DNA of 42,634 nt from Chara braunii (lineage: Eukaryota > Streptophyta > Charophyceae > Charales > Characeae). A model generated the notes under the pieces. That model saw only the letters and a list, made by a program, of their open reading frames with translations. It was not told the DNA's origin and searched no databases. Positions 9,278 to 18,310 of the stretch are shown piece by piece (the first letter of the stretch is position 1; each line of letters begins with the position of its first letter). Made by a program: the position numbers and the translations under genes. Location of the stretch: positions 185,393-228,026 of the forward strand of contig BFEA01001054.1 in the NCBI GenBank assembly GCA_003427395.1, given 5' to 3'.

Positions 9278-10599
9278 GGAAGAAGGCTAAGNCNGTCTCG
9301 ATCCTAGTGGAAACATCAAAANAANAGGNCATGGAAAAAGAAGAGGAGATCCTACGGGTTATAAGGGAGAGGCGAGCAACGGAAGGGCACCGGATACCAG
9401 ATGATGTAGCAGATACNATGAAAATAGGAGTGGAAGGGTTCCTAACAGTANAGGAAACTCAGTTGATAAGANAGACGTGTCTAGACTTTCATTTACCCTT
9501 CGCCTTCAATGATCATCAGAAAGGACGATTGGATGCAAANCTAGTTCCCCCAGTTAGGATACACACCGCAGAGCATGAGTGCTGGAATGATAAAGGACCG
9601 GCTNACGAGTTTGGGATAGCAGCGGAAGTTACTGACCTGCTTGGAGCTAAGATAGATTCATTCGTGGCTGAGCCCACCACATCCCCCTANGCAAACAAAT
9701 GGTTCGTTTTCCGGAAGCCCAACAAGACGCTCAGATGGATCCAAGATTTGCAGAAGCTCAATGCGATAACAATTAGGGATGCAGGCTCNTTCCCACAGNC
9801 ANATTTACTCGCNNAATCTCACGCTGGCCGAAGTATTTATTCCTTGATAGATNTGTACTAAGGCTGTGACCAGTTGCCACTCAACGAGAGGGACAAACCA
9901 TATACCGCAATGCACAGCCCGGTAGGGCAGCTGCAGATGCAAGTGACCCCTATGGGATTCACAAATGCAGTAGCGGAGACGCAAAGGAGGATGCTCACTG
10001 TCGNAATGCACAGCCCGGTAGGGCAGCTGCAGATGCAAGTGACCCCTATGGGATTCACAAATGCAGTAGCGGAGACGCAAAGGAGGATGCTCACTGTCGT
10101 AGAGGAGATGTTTCCTGAGAAATGTGAACCATATATAGATGATAACCCCATTAAGGGCGCAAGGTACAAGGATGAGACGGAAGTACAACCAGGGGTACGG
10201 AAATTTGTCTGGGATAACCTGCAGGACATTAAGGACCTACTCTAGTGATTCATAGTGTATAATATTACCGCAAGCGGACCTAAGAGCATTCTGGTTGTTC
10301 CAGAAGTAACCATACTTGGATTTCGCTGTAGGGCCTACGGGAGGAAACCTGATCCGGCAAAGACAGATAAGATCTCTCAATAGGCAACACCCCTGCGCAC
10401 CACGACAGAAGTACGAGCCTTCCTAGGGGTGGTCGGGTTTTGGAGGATCTTCATCAAAGGATTTACAAAGATAGCCGAGCCTATCTGTGCAATGATCAGA
10501 AAAAAAGGTACTATGGAATGGACCGAGGATAGGGAAGCGGCAGCTTAGACCCTCAAAGACATCCAGTTTTCTGATCAAGTTACCTTAGCAGCACCCTGC
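9256..10599 (+). pseudogene. Reverse transcriptase of element A
   Basis: All landmarks lie in frame 1. They are FVFRKPNKTLRWIQDLQKLN at about 9703, the motif A region SIYSLID at about 9832-9852, TPMGFTNAVAE (motif B) at about 9943, YIDD at 10132-10143, and EVRAFLGVVGFWRIFIKGF (thumb/connection) from about 10411. The frame is broken by TAA 9859, TAG 10243, TGA 10246, TAG 10381 and TAG 10546. A direct 96-bp duplication at 9909-10100 repeats motif B. The family is clearly Ty3/gypsy from motif wording and from the domain order PR-RT-RH-IN. Many isolated ambiguous bases occur up to 10004 and none within pol after that. Confidence 0.9.
9909..10100 (+). repeat. 96-bp exact tandem duplication inside RT
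   Basis: Positions 9909-10004 and 10005-10100 are identical apart from an ambiguous base at 10004. The unit is 32 codons, so the frame is kept but motif B appears twice. The junction coincides with the ambiguous base, so an assembly or gap-filling artefact is as likely as a real duplication. Confidence 0.9.
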
Positions 10600-11040
10600 T
10601 TCAATGACGAAGTAGGATGGCCCTTCATCTTAGAGACAGACGGGGGACCATTGACAGTAGGAGGGGTACTGATACAGAAAAGTGAGGAGGGCAAGGAAAG
10701 ACCAATCAGGTTTGAAAGTAGGACCTTGAACTCGGCAGAACGACGGTACTCACAGTTCAAGAAGGAGGTCTTAGCAATCCTGCATTGCCTTAAGACTTTC
10801 CAGGCGTACCTGTTCGGAAGGTGATTCATCCTCAGGATCGCCCCCACCAATGTTGTCGGGGCTCTGAAGAATTACAAACCCATAGACCCGACCGTTGGCA
10901 GATGGATAGGTTTCATATGGCAGTTTGATTACAAGGTCGAGCGGATTGCGGGGCTGCGGAACAGGGCAGATAGGCTGAGTAGGGTATGTATCACGCCGGA
11001 AGGAATAGAGGATGCAGAGGCGAGTGACGTCTTTCTAGAA
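10600..11040 (+). pseudogene. RNase H domain of element A
   Basis: The frame continues from RT. FILETDGG places the first catalytic Asp at 10639-10641, and KKEVLAILHCLK places the Glu at 10765-10767. The strand FILRIAPTN at 10825-10851 has Ala at 10840 where Ty3/gypsy enzymes normally have Asp (Thr-Asp-His/Pro). A TGA at 10822 also truncates the chain. The end NRADRLSRV is the usual RNase H C-terminus. The domain would remove template RNA during reverse transcription; here it lacks one metal ligand. Confidence 0.85.
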
Positions 11041-12684
11041 TACGAAGGGGGAACTTTTGTCGTAGATAACGAGATGGCGGACTCCATGCTCACAACAGGT
11101 CAGCTATTGATCAAGACCTTGAAAAAGAGCACGCCTGTGATAGTTGCAGAACTCAGGGAAGGGTCAGTCACCACGATTAGGCGTAAAGAGGAAAAGGACT
11201 TATGGGGTGCAGCGGTAGGGCCCAAAGAGGAACTGATGGCAATGGTAGTAGGAGGATGGGACACTGTGATGACCCTAGCAGAGACCTGGGCACAAAGAGA
11301 GTGGCAGTACCTAGTTAACCAGACTCAGGAAGGGCAAGATACTGATAAAAAAAAGCGGGAATTCTTCCTTATACAGATGTACGAGGGCATCTTTAGAGAA
11401 ATCGGTCTGCTCCTTGTAGGCAACAAGCAGCCCAGGGAAGTCAGTCCCAAGGCAAGGGAGGAAGCGGAGAAGTATGTCTTAAAGAACGATCACCTGTTCA
11501 AAAGGGAGGAAGGGATGATGCCTAGGCGTGTCGTCTGTAGAAGGTCTAGGCAGTTGGACGTAATCCAAGCAATGCATGATGGGCTACCGGGAGGTCATCG
11601 GTCATCAAAAGGGACACTTGCAAAAATCGTATCCTTGTACTTCTGACCAGGAATGGCAGGCATGGTCGCAACGTATTCTCAAACGCGTCTGATATGTCAT
11701 GAGAGGAGTTCCGCACGGGTGTTCGAGCCTCTTAGACCCACCCGGGTGTTGGGTCTGGGACACCTGATCCACCTTGATCTTGCGGTCATGCCTGTATCGA
11801 CGGATGGGTATAGATACATCTTGGATGCAAGGGATAATCTCTGTGGCTACGTAGAAGTCGTAACTCTCAAGAGGAAGACAGGGAAAGGAGTGGCCGATTG
11901 GGTAGAAAACTTTTACCTAAGGCACCCCTTTGTGCGCAAATTCATAACAAACAACGGGACAGAGTTTGTCAATCAGGAGGTGCTGAGTAGGCTTAAGGCC
12001 CTGTGTGTACCTATTAAGATCACGGAACCGTACCACCCTAGGGCAAATGCACCAGTAGAAAGGGGCCACCAGACTTTGAAGAACACAATCGCAAAGTTGG
12101 CAGTAGACGACTTGGGAAACTGGCCACAGTACCTTAGGCAGACGTTTTTTTCTGAGAACGTGACACCTAAGAGAACAACAGGGTGCATTCTAACAGAACT
12201 CTGGTATGAGAGAGAGATTGATTTTCCGGTAGAAGCCCTCATCACCACCTGGAACAAACTAGACGATGATCCGTATTTGACTACAAAAGAATTAATCACC
12301 GTACGTTGTCAGCAGGTCGCCAGAAATGAGGAGGCATTGGAGGAAGTAGTTAACCGTGTGATGGATAGTCGAATGAGGGACAAAGTAAGGTGGGACCAGG
12401 TCAAGAATATTCGAAAGGAGCCACTACAGGTGAGGGAAAATGTGCTAGTTAGGAACTCGGCCCTTGAAAGCACATGGTCTGGGCAGCTGGGAAGGAGATT
12501 CAAAGGACCTTACAAGATCACTAAGCGGGTGGGACTAAACACGTTTGAACTTGAGGATCTTGATGGTACTAGCATAAGAGGGTCATTTCCGGGACAAAGA
12601 CTGGTCAGGTTTTTGAGCAGGGATCCTGTGGAACAATGGTTACAAGAGGCTCAAGATGGGGAAACAGGGGAATTGATAGTTTGA
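11041..12684 (+). pseudogene. Integrase of element A with GPY/F domain
   Basis: The frame 1 sequence includes the zinc-binding region (HDGLPGGH at about 11575). A TGA at 11644 stands where Trp is usual in YFWPGM. The Cys pair region at about 11677-11697 reads SQTRLIC, so only one of the usual cysteines remains. The core has the first catalytic Asp in HLDLAV at 11776 and the Glu in PVERGHQ at 12058. The second Asp is replaced by Asn in ITNNGTEF at 11953. A GPY/F module (RRFKGPYKITKRVG) at about 12490-12531 and a short tail end at 12684. The enzyme would insert element DNA into the chromosome. The stop, the lost catalytic Asp and the lost zinc ligand make this copy inactive. Confidence 0.9.
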
Positions 12685-12830
12685 AAAGCAGCCAACAAGC
12701 TATGGTTCTGGACCACCTCGCTGAGGAAGCGATCATGACTATAGGGGTTGTTCTTTCGTGTGTTTTGCTTCTTGTGAAACATGGGGTGACTGTCTGGGCT
12801 GAGTGTGAATGAGGATGGAAGTCTGGGGTA

Positions 12831-13061
12831 ATGTACCATAGTATGAAAGGGGAATTTTTGGACAGCTTACATGGGGTGCCTATGAGGGGAACAATGTGCT
12901 TAAGGGATGATGGGACCGCCAACTACATGAGGGCAAGCAAGGGTTCTGGGAGGGTCTGCAAATCTGCAAATGGGGATGGAAGGGAACGTGCGTGTATAAG
13001 GGCATGTTGGGACTGCTACCAATGGACAGGACTAGGCGAAGAAGAGGACAACTTTTTTTAA
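12831..13061 (+). CDS. Weak short frame after pol
   Basis: A 76-codon frame opens at ATG 12831 and overlaps the next frame in a different phase. It contains several Cys and basic residues (CLRDDG, RACIRACWDCYQW) but no family I recognise. The 146 bases between pol and this ATG show nothing else. It may be chance. Confidence 0.2.
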   Translation: MYHSMKGEFLDSLHGVPMRGTMCLRDDGTANYMRASKGSGRVCKSANGDGRERACIRACWDCYQWTGLGEEEDNFF

Positions 13062-13456
13062 AAAGGACAAGGATGGAGTTTGGGAATGAGAATGACAGCA
13101 ACGCAATCAACAAACCTGAAGGGGGACAGCCATCAAGACAAGCTGGAGAATCAAGTTCCCAGAAAAGAAAGTTGTATGTGGGGTTCGATCACAACCTGGT
13201 CGTAAACAGGGGGGGCAGAAAGCAAGGACCCAGGGCACCATCGCCTCTGAAGGAAGGGGAGCCAATAGTCCTCCCCTCTGACAGTGACACTACCCGTGAA
13301 GAAGAAGGGAGCCTAGGGGGAGGACAGAGGTCGGAAGAGGAAGAGCCCATTGAGGTCATTGACCTCACCAACGAGGAGGAAGAGGATGAGGTGACAACAC
13401 CCACCAGGGAAGAACGGGGAAGGGACGAGGGTCCAGAGGGAGAAAATGACAAATGA
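13004..13456 (+). CDS. Acidic accessory protein with two SUMO-interaction-like motifs
   Basis: The frame is open from 12992 (GTG); the first in-frame ATG is 13004, giving about 150 residues. The N-terminal part is basic (RTRRRRGQ, SSQKRK) and the C-terminal half is strongly acidic and disorder-like. Two hydrophobic cores lie in acidic surroundings: PIVLPSDSD at 13262-13288, and EPIEVIDLTNEEEEDE at 13343-13390. The Val-Ile-Asp-Leu-Thr plus acidic run is the textbook form of a SUMO-interacting motif. The frame lies about 320 bases after integrase, on the same strand. A role in binding sumoylated host proteins is inference. No enzyme domain is present. Confidence 0.5.
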   Translation: MLGLLPMDRTRRRRGQLFLKRTRMEFGNENDSNAINKPEGGQPSRQAGESSSQKRKLYVGFDHNLVVNRGGRKQGPRAPSPLKEGEPIVLPSDSDTTREEEGSLGGGQRSEEEEPIEVIDLTNEEEEDEVTTPTREERGRDEGPEGENDK

Positions 13457-13644
13457 ATAGAAGAGTTTGGGCCTACGTTCAGCGATTGGTTTGGTTAGTG
13501 GGTGGCTATCTTATGATACCAATGGACAATGAAGGCGAAGAAAAAACTGAGCAGGGGGGAAGACATATCCCCAACAACATTTTTTATAGAATAGACGCTC
13601 CTTCAGTTGCAGGGGATAAAGAGACAAATGCAACAAGAAATTGA
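13453..13644 (+). CDS. Small frame overlapping the acidic accessory frame
   Basis: ATG 13453 overlaps the stop of the preceding frame by four bases (ATGA) and opens 63 codons. Near the N-terminus is a short hydrophobic stretch, RLVWLVGGYLMIPM, that could be a membrane segment. The rest is polar. I do not recognise it. The overlap arrangement is suggestive of linked translation but can arise by chance. Confidence 0.3.
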   Translation: MNRRVWAYVQRLVWLVGGYLMIPMDNEGEEKTEQGGRHIPNNIFYRIDAPSVAGDKETNATRN

Positions 13645-14663
13645 TGACCGTGCAAGGAGGGAGGCTCAACGCGGGGCAGCAGGGCAGTAAAGGGGGTAAT
13701 AGGGGTAATTGGGGTCAATTAGGAATTAGGGGAAGATTGGTACCTGAGCAGTTGGAACTTCCATTTTGAACTTCGCATTGGAACTTTTTCTCGAATGGAT
13801 TGAAATTGCACAACTTTCTAAGCTTAAAATGGCTGAGGACCAGACAATGAGCGCTCCTTTGTATAAACAGTGACTTCTTCAGAAGAGGGCACGAGGGTCA
13901 TTGCATTGGGAGACTAGACTAGTGAATGACTGGAGTCTGGTTAAGGGTAAGGCAAAGGGATAGTAGAAGCAGCTAAATGAGATAAGTCCGTAATGTTGGC
14001 CTTGCATTCGAACTTTGTCTCCTTGTTTTTTTTAAGGACTGCGACATACTTGTTTTTTTTTAGGATTGGGGAGACTAGTAGGGGATGAGGGACCATTGCT
14101 ACTTTGTATTAGTACTCGCTTCTTTTTTTGAGAAATGTGAGCCTTTGGTAGTACGAAAGGGACCGGGGATGATTGACTCTGAGAAGACGGGCAAGGGCAT
14201 GAGGATTATTGAAGGCTGGAAGAAAAATTGATGGCAACAATTTTCCTTTTGAAATATGTACCCATGATTGGATGAGTCGTTGCATGAGTTCTTGTGAGAG
14301 GTTAGGGGACCTATGGGTAAAGAAGCACCCTCTTCCCAAGGAGCCTAACCCAACCAATCCCAGACAAGGCCAGAGCATTGAAGAGGGTATGAGAAGCCAG
14401 AAAAGTGGCAAGGAAACATTGAAATCATTCAGCATTATTGGTAATGGTTGAATGGTCGGGCGGGCTAGTGTTGCTTGGGGTCATGAGCCTCAACTTGAGC
14501 ATTAGACGCTAAGTCGGATGTATGGATGAACATAATAATAGCAAATGATAAGAGAAAGAAGAAGAATCATGCGTAAAAACCCGAAAGGATGGTCATCTTC
14601 TAACCCCCGAGACGAGAATAGGATCCGTGTCCTCGAGGTCCACCCCCTCGGGCGCTGACATTG

Positions 14664-14860
14664 CAATGGACAAGGATGACCCTAACCTGGCTGTCCAATT
14701 GAAATAGACAAGGATGAGACTAACCAGGCTGTCCAATTAGAATAGACAAGGATAACCCTAACCAGGTTGTACCTTTGCAATGGACAAGAACGGCCCTCAC
14801 CAGACTGTTTGACTTGAAATTGGAAAGAACGACCCTAACCAGGTTGTTCGGAATGACCCC
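14664..14860 (+). repeat. 38-bp degenerate tandem repeat, about 5 units
   Basis: The phrase GACAAGGATGACCCTAACC and its variants recur at 14669, 14707, 14745, 14783 and 14823, a spacing of 38, 38, 38 and 40 bases. Units diverge progressively to the right. Confidence 0.8.
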
Positions 14861-15009
14861 TGACAAGGGTTATTCTTTGGAATTGGCACTGGGGTCTCTC
14901 TGCATGACTGCTTAAGGCGCATGAAATTGAAAGAAGCTGAGTCTGGAAAAAAGATTGGAAAGAGCCGGGCTTGAAAAAGAGATTGCAAAAAGTTGGGCCC
15001 TAGAAAAAT

Positions 15010-15110
15010 ACATTTGGAGGGACTGAGCTTTGGAGAAGATGCCGGATTCAGCCTTGGAAAAAATATTGGACTCAGCCTTGAAAAAGATATTGGACTCAGC
15101 CCCCGGAAGA
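15010..15110 (+). repeat. 27-bp tandem repeat, about 3-4 units
   Basis: The phrase ATTGGACTCAGCCTTGAAAA and close variants recur at roughly 27-base spacing. The repeat is followed by shorter GAGCATTGG-type repetition to about 15190. Confidence 0.65.
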
Positions 15111-15312
15111 GACATTGCATTGACCATCGAATTTGGATTGAGCATTGGACTGAGATTGAGCATTGGCATTGGAATGAGTATTGGAAATTGCATGGCATAA
15201 ATGGGGGACCCTAGGAAACTTGGAAGAAAGATCGTCGGGCCGACTATGGAAAAAGAATTGAAATGGAATTCCCCTTTTCTTCTAGTCTTTGGCCTCAGCA
15301 AGAGGGGGATAC

Positions 15313-15326
15313 CGGTGCATGCACCG
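15313..15326. other. Perfect 14-base palindrome
   Basis: CGGTGCATGCACCG is fully self-complementary without a loop. No associated gene is apparent. Confidence 0.4.
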
Positions 15327-16132
15327 CGACCCCAAGACCTCTATCCCTTTAAGGGAAAAAGTCTCAGCGCGACCTGCTCCTCCTTTAAGAGGATAAGGGT
15401 TAAAGGATCAAGGCACCTACCACTTGGATCGGTGCCGGTCGTCCGAACCACCCCTGACAATGAGCTCTAGTTGGGGAGTTCGAATTGCGTCTCCTGTTGA
15501 ACGCCTAAACGTCAAAGGGCGAGAGAGCCAAATGGGCGAGAGAACTATTCTCATCTAGTCTAATTTGCTACTCTCCAGCCACACGCCATGTCAAAGAGGG
15601 GTGCCATGGCCGTTTGGATCGGACCTCGGCTGCCCGTGCTAAGTTGGGTGGCACTGTCCAAAGGGAGAGGCTGGGCGAGGTACCGGGTGGAGTCCGCCAC
15701 CACCACGGGGCACTGACATTGCCCTGCCGGAACTTTACAACCGTTTCAGGACTAATTGCGAGGTCTTCGTAACTTCACTCGCGGACTAATTGAGAGTCCC
15801 AACTCTCTTGAAAGGAAGAGGCCAAAATCCAGAAAATCACCACTCGGGAGGAACGATTCGCGAGGAACACTCTTAAGGCTAGACGAGGCCCTGGTAGGCT
15901 TGGATTGGACCTACTTGACAAACATGAGGAGGAACCTTGGTATCGATGCTCGCCACGTAAGAGAAGAAAGGTCGGACCGGGTAGAAGGATGAGGCATCGT
16001 CCGCTGGGGAGGAACAAATCACTCTTCCTTTTGTGAAACAGATGGGCTTGTGTCCTTGACTTGCGGTCGGCGGGCCAAAGGTCTGCGTACCTCCGAGTGA
16101 GAACCAGTTGCGCGATGGGGACATCGTGTTTT

Positions 16133-16150
16133 GAGTGGGGGGAAGGTGTG
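16133..16150 (+). other. Candidate polypurine tract and LTR start, first
   Basis: The tract GAGTGGGGGGAAGG at 16133-16146 is followed by TGTGCC. The preceding 35 bases resemble those before the second tract at 17449 (both read like TTGCGCGATGGGGACATC then GAGTGGGGG). Purine tracts next to a TG prime plus-strand synthesis at the 3' LTR of such elements. This could be the start of element A's right LTR. Confidence 0.45.
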
Positions 16151-16186
16151 CCATCTTAGCAATAAATACGCATGAAAGAAAACTTG

Positions 16187-16500
16187 TAATTGGTTGCGCA
16201 TGGGTCTGAGAAAAAGGGGGGCCTGGCAGGATGCCCGGAACAGAAAAATACCCGTAATTGGATGTGCACAGGCCTGAGAAAAAAGGGGGCCTGGTAAAGA
16301 TGCTTGAAATTGGCTTGCTCGAGGCCTGAGAAAAGAGGGTCTGGCAGAATGCCAGAGCAGAAAATAGTCGAGCAAGTGAATGGTATGAGCCTAAGAAAAG
16401 AACCTGGCAGGATGATTGAGAAAGAAAAGATTGGCATGATTGACTTTGCATAAGACCTGACAGGTTGGAAATGGATGAGTAATTGGTATTGCATGGGTCT
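16187..16500 (+). repeat. Degenerate tandem repeat, about 53-70 bp units
   Basis: Segments beginning AATTGG, continuing to GCCTGAGAAAA and ending with GCCTGGCAGGATG-like sequence recur at about 16187, 16256, 16309 and 16376, then decay. The 320 bases after this array to 16820 hold nothing I recognise. Confidence 0.65.
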
Positions 16501-16940
16501 GAAGAGAAGGTTTCATAAGATGCCTAAGAAGAGAAATGCATGTGGAATGAGCCAAACATCACGCATGTGAAGCCAACCAAGTGAAGAGACAAGAAAGGAC
16601 AAAAGGGTGATATGCATGAGGAACTGGCAGGGCATGAGAAAAACCGGAGAAAACGAACCAGGGAAATGCATGAGGAATTGGCTAAGCCTGAGCCTCGGGG
16701 AGGGGAAGATGTATTGAAAATATGAAGAGCGGATTGTTTGTGGACCTTCCAAGGGTAATGAATGCGACGAAACTGAAAGAGAGTCTGCTCGAGAATGTTT
16801 TCTCAATGAAATGGGAAGATAGATTTGAGATTACAAAACACTTAGGGGAGCTGTGCATCTGTTCATTGATTCAAAGTGGGTAGCATTGCAGCAAAGACGG
16901 CGGCTGTACTGAAAGAACATCCCCCTTCCGGAGCAAATGC

Positions 16941-17280
16941 CTGACATTGAACCACATCCGAAAACTTGCCTACAATTTGTTAATCCACAATGCCAAGGCA
17001 TACAATGAGAAAACCAAATCGTGCTATGACAACAAATTGTCACCCTGGGAATAAAACCAGCATGTCAGCAGTTAAGTGTATGAGGCGAGGAGGGTCTCGT
17101 CTGCTTCGTGATTACTGGAGTCGAAAGAATTATGGGCTGCCCTGCTAAGTATACAGAGTAGGTTGAAGAGGAAGTTCGTGTCTCGATTGAGGGAAAGATA
17201 AAGAGGCAGAGTTATGATGAAAATGAGCAACCTGGTCTAGAAGATGAAGAAGAACCTTGACTCCCCCATACCCTCCTCCG
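16941..17280 (+). pseudogene. C-terminal remnant of a second Ty3-like pol
   Basis: Frame 3 from 16941 to TAA 17052 encodes HIRKLAYNLLIHNAKAYNEK followed by a Tyr-Asp pair, like the helix after the integrase core. After a frame change, 17087-17270 encodes LVCFVITGVERIMGCPAKYT, an intervening stop, then a segment ending in an Asp/Glu-rich tail. It resembles the basic-to-acidic tail after the integrase GPY region in Ty3 elements. It sits directly before a purine tract and a hairpin-bearing TG start, the correct place for the end of pol. It differs from the integrase end at 12684, so it belongs to another element family. The assignment rests on pattern, not on a database match. Confidence 0.45.
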
Positions 17281-17448
17281 CCCTAAGGGACGGAAAAATG
17301 CAGAAAAGCCCCGATAAAAGAATGAGAAAAGACAAAAAAAAACCCTGACAAGCTAACTACCCACCTCACCCTACCCCTCTCTCCGTCTGTCTATCACTCC
17401 AAATTCCCAACTAACTATGAATTGGTGCGCGATGAGAACATCACGAAT

Positions 17449-17484
17449 GAGTGGGGGAAATATGTCGGGACTGGTGAGTCCCGA
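17449..17484 (+). other. Second polypurine tract and LTR-start hairpin
   Basis: The tract GAGTGGGGGAAATA at 17449-17462 is followed by TGTCGGGACT. Bases 17465-17472 (TCGGGACT) pair perfectly with 17477-17484 (AGTCCCGA) around the loop GGTG. A TGT start after a purine tract is the normal start of a 3' LTR. The hairpin recurs in altered form at 42539-42562 on the opposite strand. Confidence 0.6.
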
Positions 17485-18310
17485 ATGACTTCCCGTCACT
17501 CGAGAGGCTGAATATGACCACTTTGTGCAGGGCAGAGAAAACCGGAGGCAAGGATGCTAGTAGAATCAAAGACGCAAGTGCGGACAATAGGTAGCCAGAG
17601 GCTGCCCGAAGTCGCCGAGACCCTCGAACTAGGAAGGAATTGTTGAAGCAGGAAGTGGCAAAGGACTGTAAGAAAATAGTGAAGGCGATTCTTCCCCCGA
17701 AAACGTAGAATGACCGCCGAAAAAAGTAGTAGCAAAAGACGCACGCTGCAAAAAGAGAAGAAGAGGCAGAGGGGAATAGGGCGTAAGGCATCAGCATGAG
17801 AAAAGGTAGCCGGGCCAGGCGGACCACTAGGACATAGCGATAAGAGGGCCAAGGAAGCCACAGGCTAGGCTGGGCCCAGCATCCAGAAAAGAACGATGTG
17901 TGGACGCAAAGAGAACGAGGAAAGGAGATTGTCGTGAGGTGGAAAAACTTCAGGAACATCAAGAAGAGGTGAGGTACCGGCAGGACAAAGTACCAGGAAC
18001 CACGCGAGGCAAAGGAATGGTGCGGTACCGGCAAGACAGAGTACTAGGAACCACACGAGACAAAGGAACGGTGCGGCAAAGTACCAGGAACCACGCGAGA
18101 CAAAGGAACGGTGTGGTACCAGCAACACAAAGTGCCAGGGACCACAAGGGACCAAGGGACGGCGCGGTGCTGGCAGGACGAAGTGTCGGGGACCACCCGG
18201 AACCAAGCAAAATATGGTACTAATATGGGAATGGTGTCGGGGACCAAGAAGGATCGAGCAAAAAAAAATGCAGTACCAGCGGGGCCACCGGCAGGACGGG
18301 ACAGGTACCG
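17463..18310 (+). repeat. LTR-like start of element B
   Basis: It starts at the TGT after the purine tract. No reading frame on the + strand is credible; the long minus-strand frame of about 197 codons at 17441-18034 has no domain. From 17972 to about 18215 an approximately 48-50-bp tandem repeat (GGTACCGGCAGGACAAAGTA then CCAGGAACCACGCGAGACAA) occurs in about five degenerate units. The segment leads directly into repeat R. Confidence 0.5.
17972..18215 (+). repeat. About 48-50-bp tandem repeat inside the LTR-like segment
   Basis: GGTACCGGCAGGAC-type starts recur at about 17972, 18021, 18114 and 18164, with a shortened unit at about 18070. Each is followed by AGTACCAGGAACCAC-type sequence. 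Confidence 0.75.

Larger units (their letters stand above)
13645..16132 (+). other. Downstream noncoding part of element A, degenerate repeats
   Basis: About 2.5 kb with no convincing gene. The longest frames (about 80-90 codons at 14209-14451 and 15201-15470) have no motif. The stretch holds a 38-bp tandem repeat at 14664-14860, a 27-bp tandem repeat at 15010-15110 and a 14-base palindrome at 15313-15326. The last part, before the purine tract at 16133, reads like the degenerate 3' end of a Ty3-like pol, matching 17417-17460. Confidence 0.5.

Noticed and set aside
17441-18034. Minus-strand frame of about 197 codons
   Set aside because: It spans a purine tract and LTR start, has no domain or start context, and its phrases later follow a tandem repeat.
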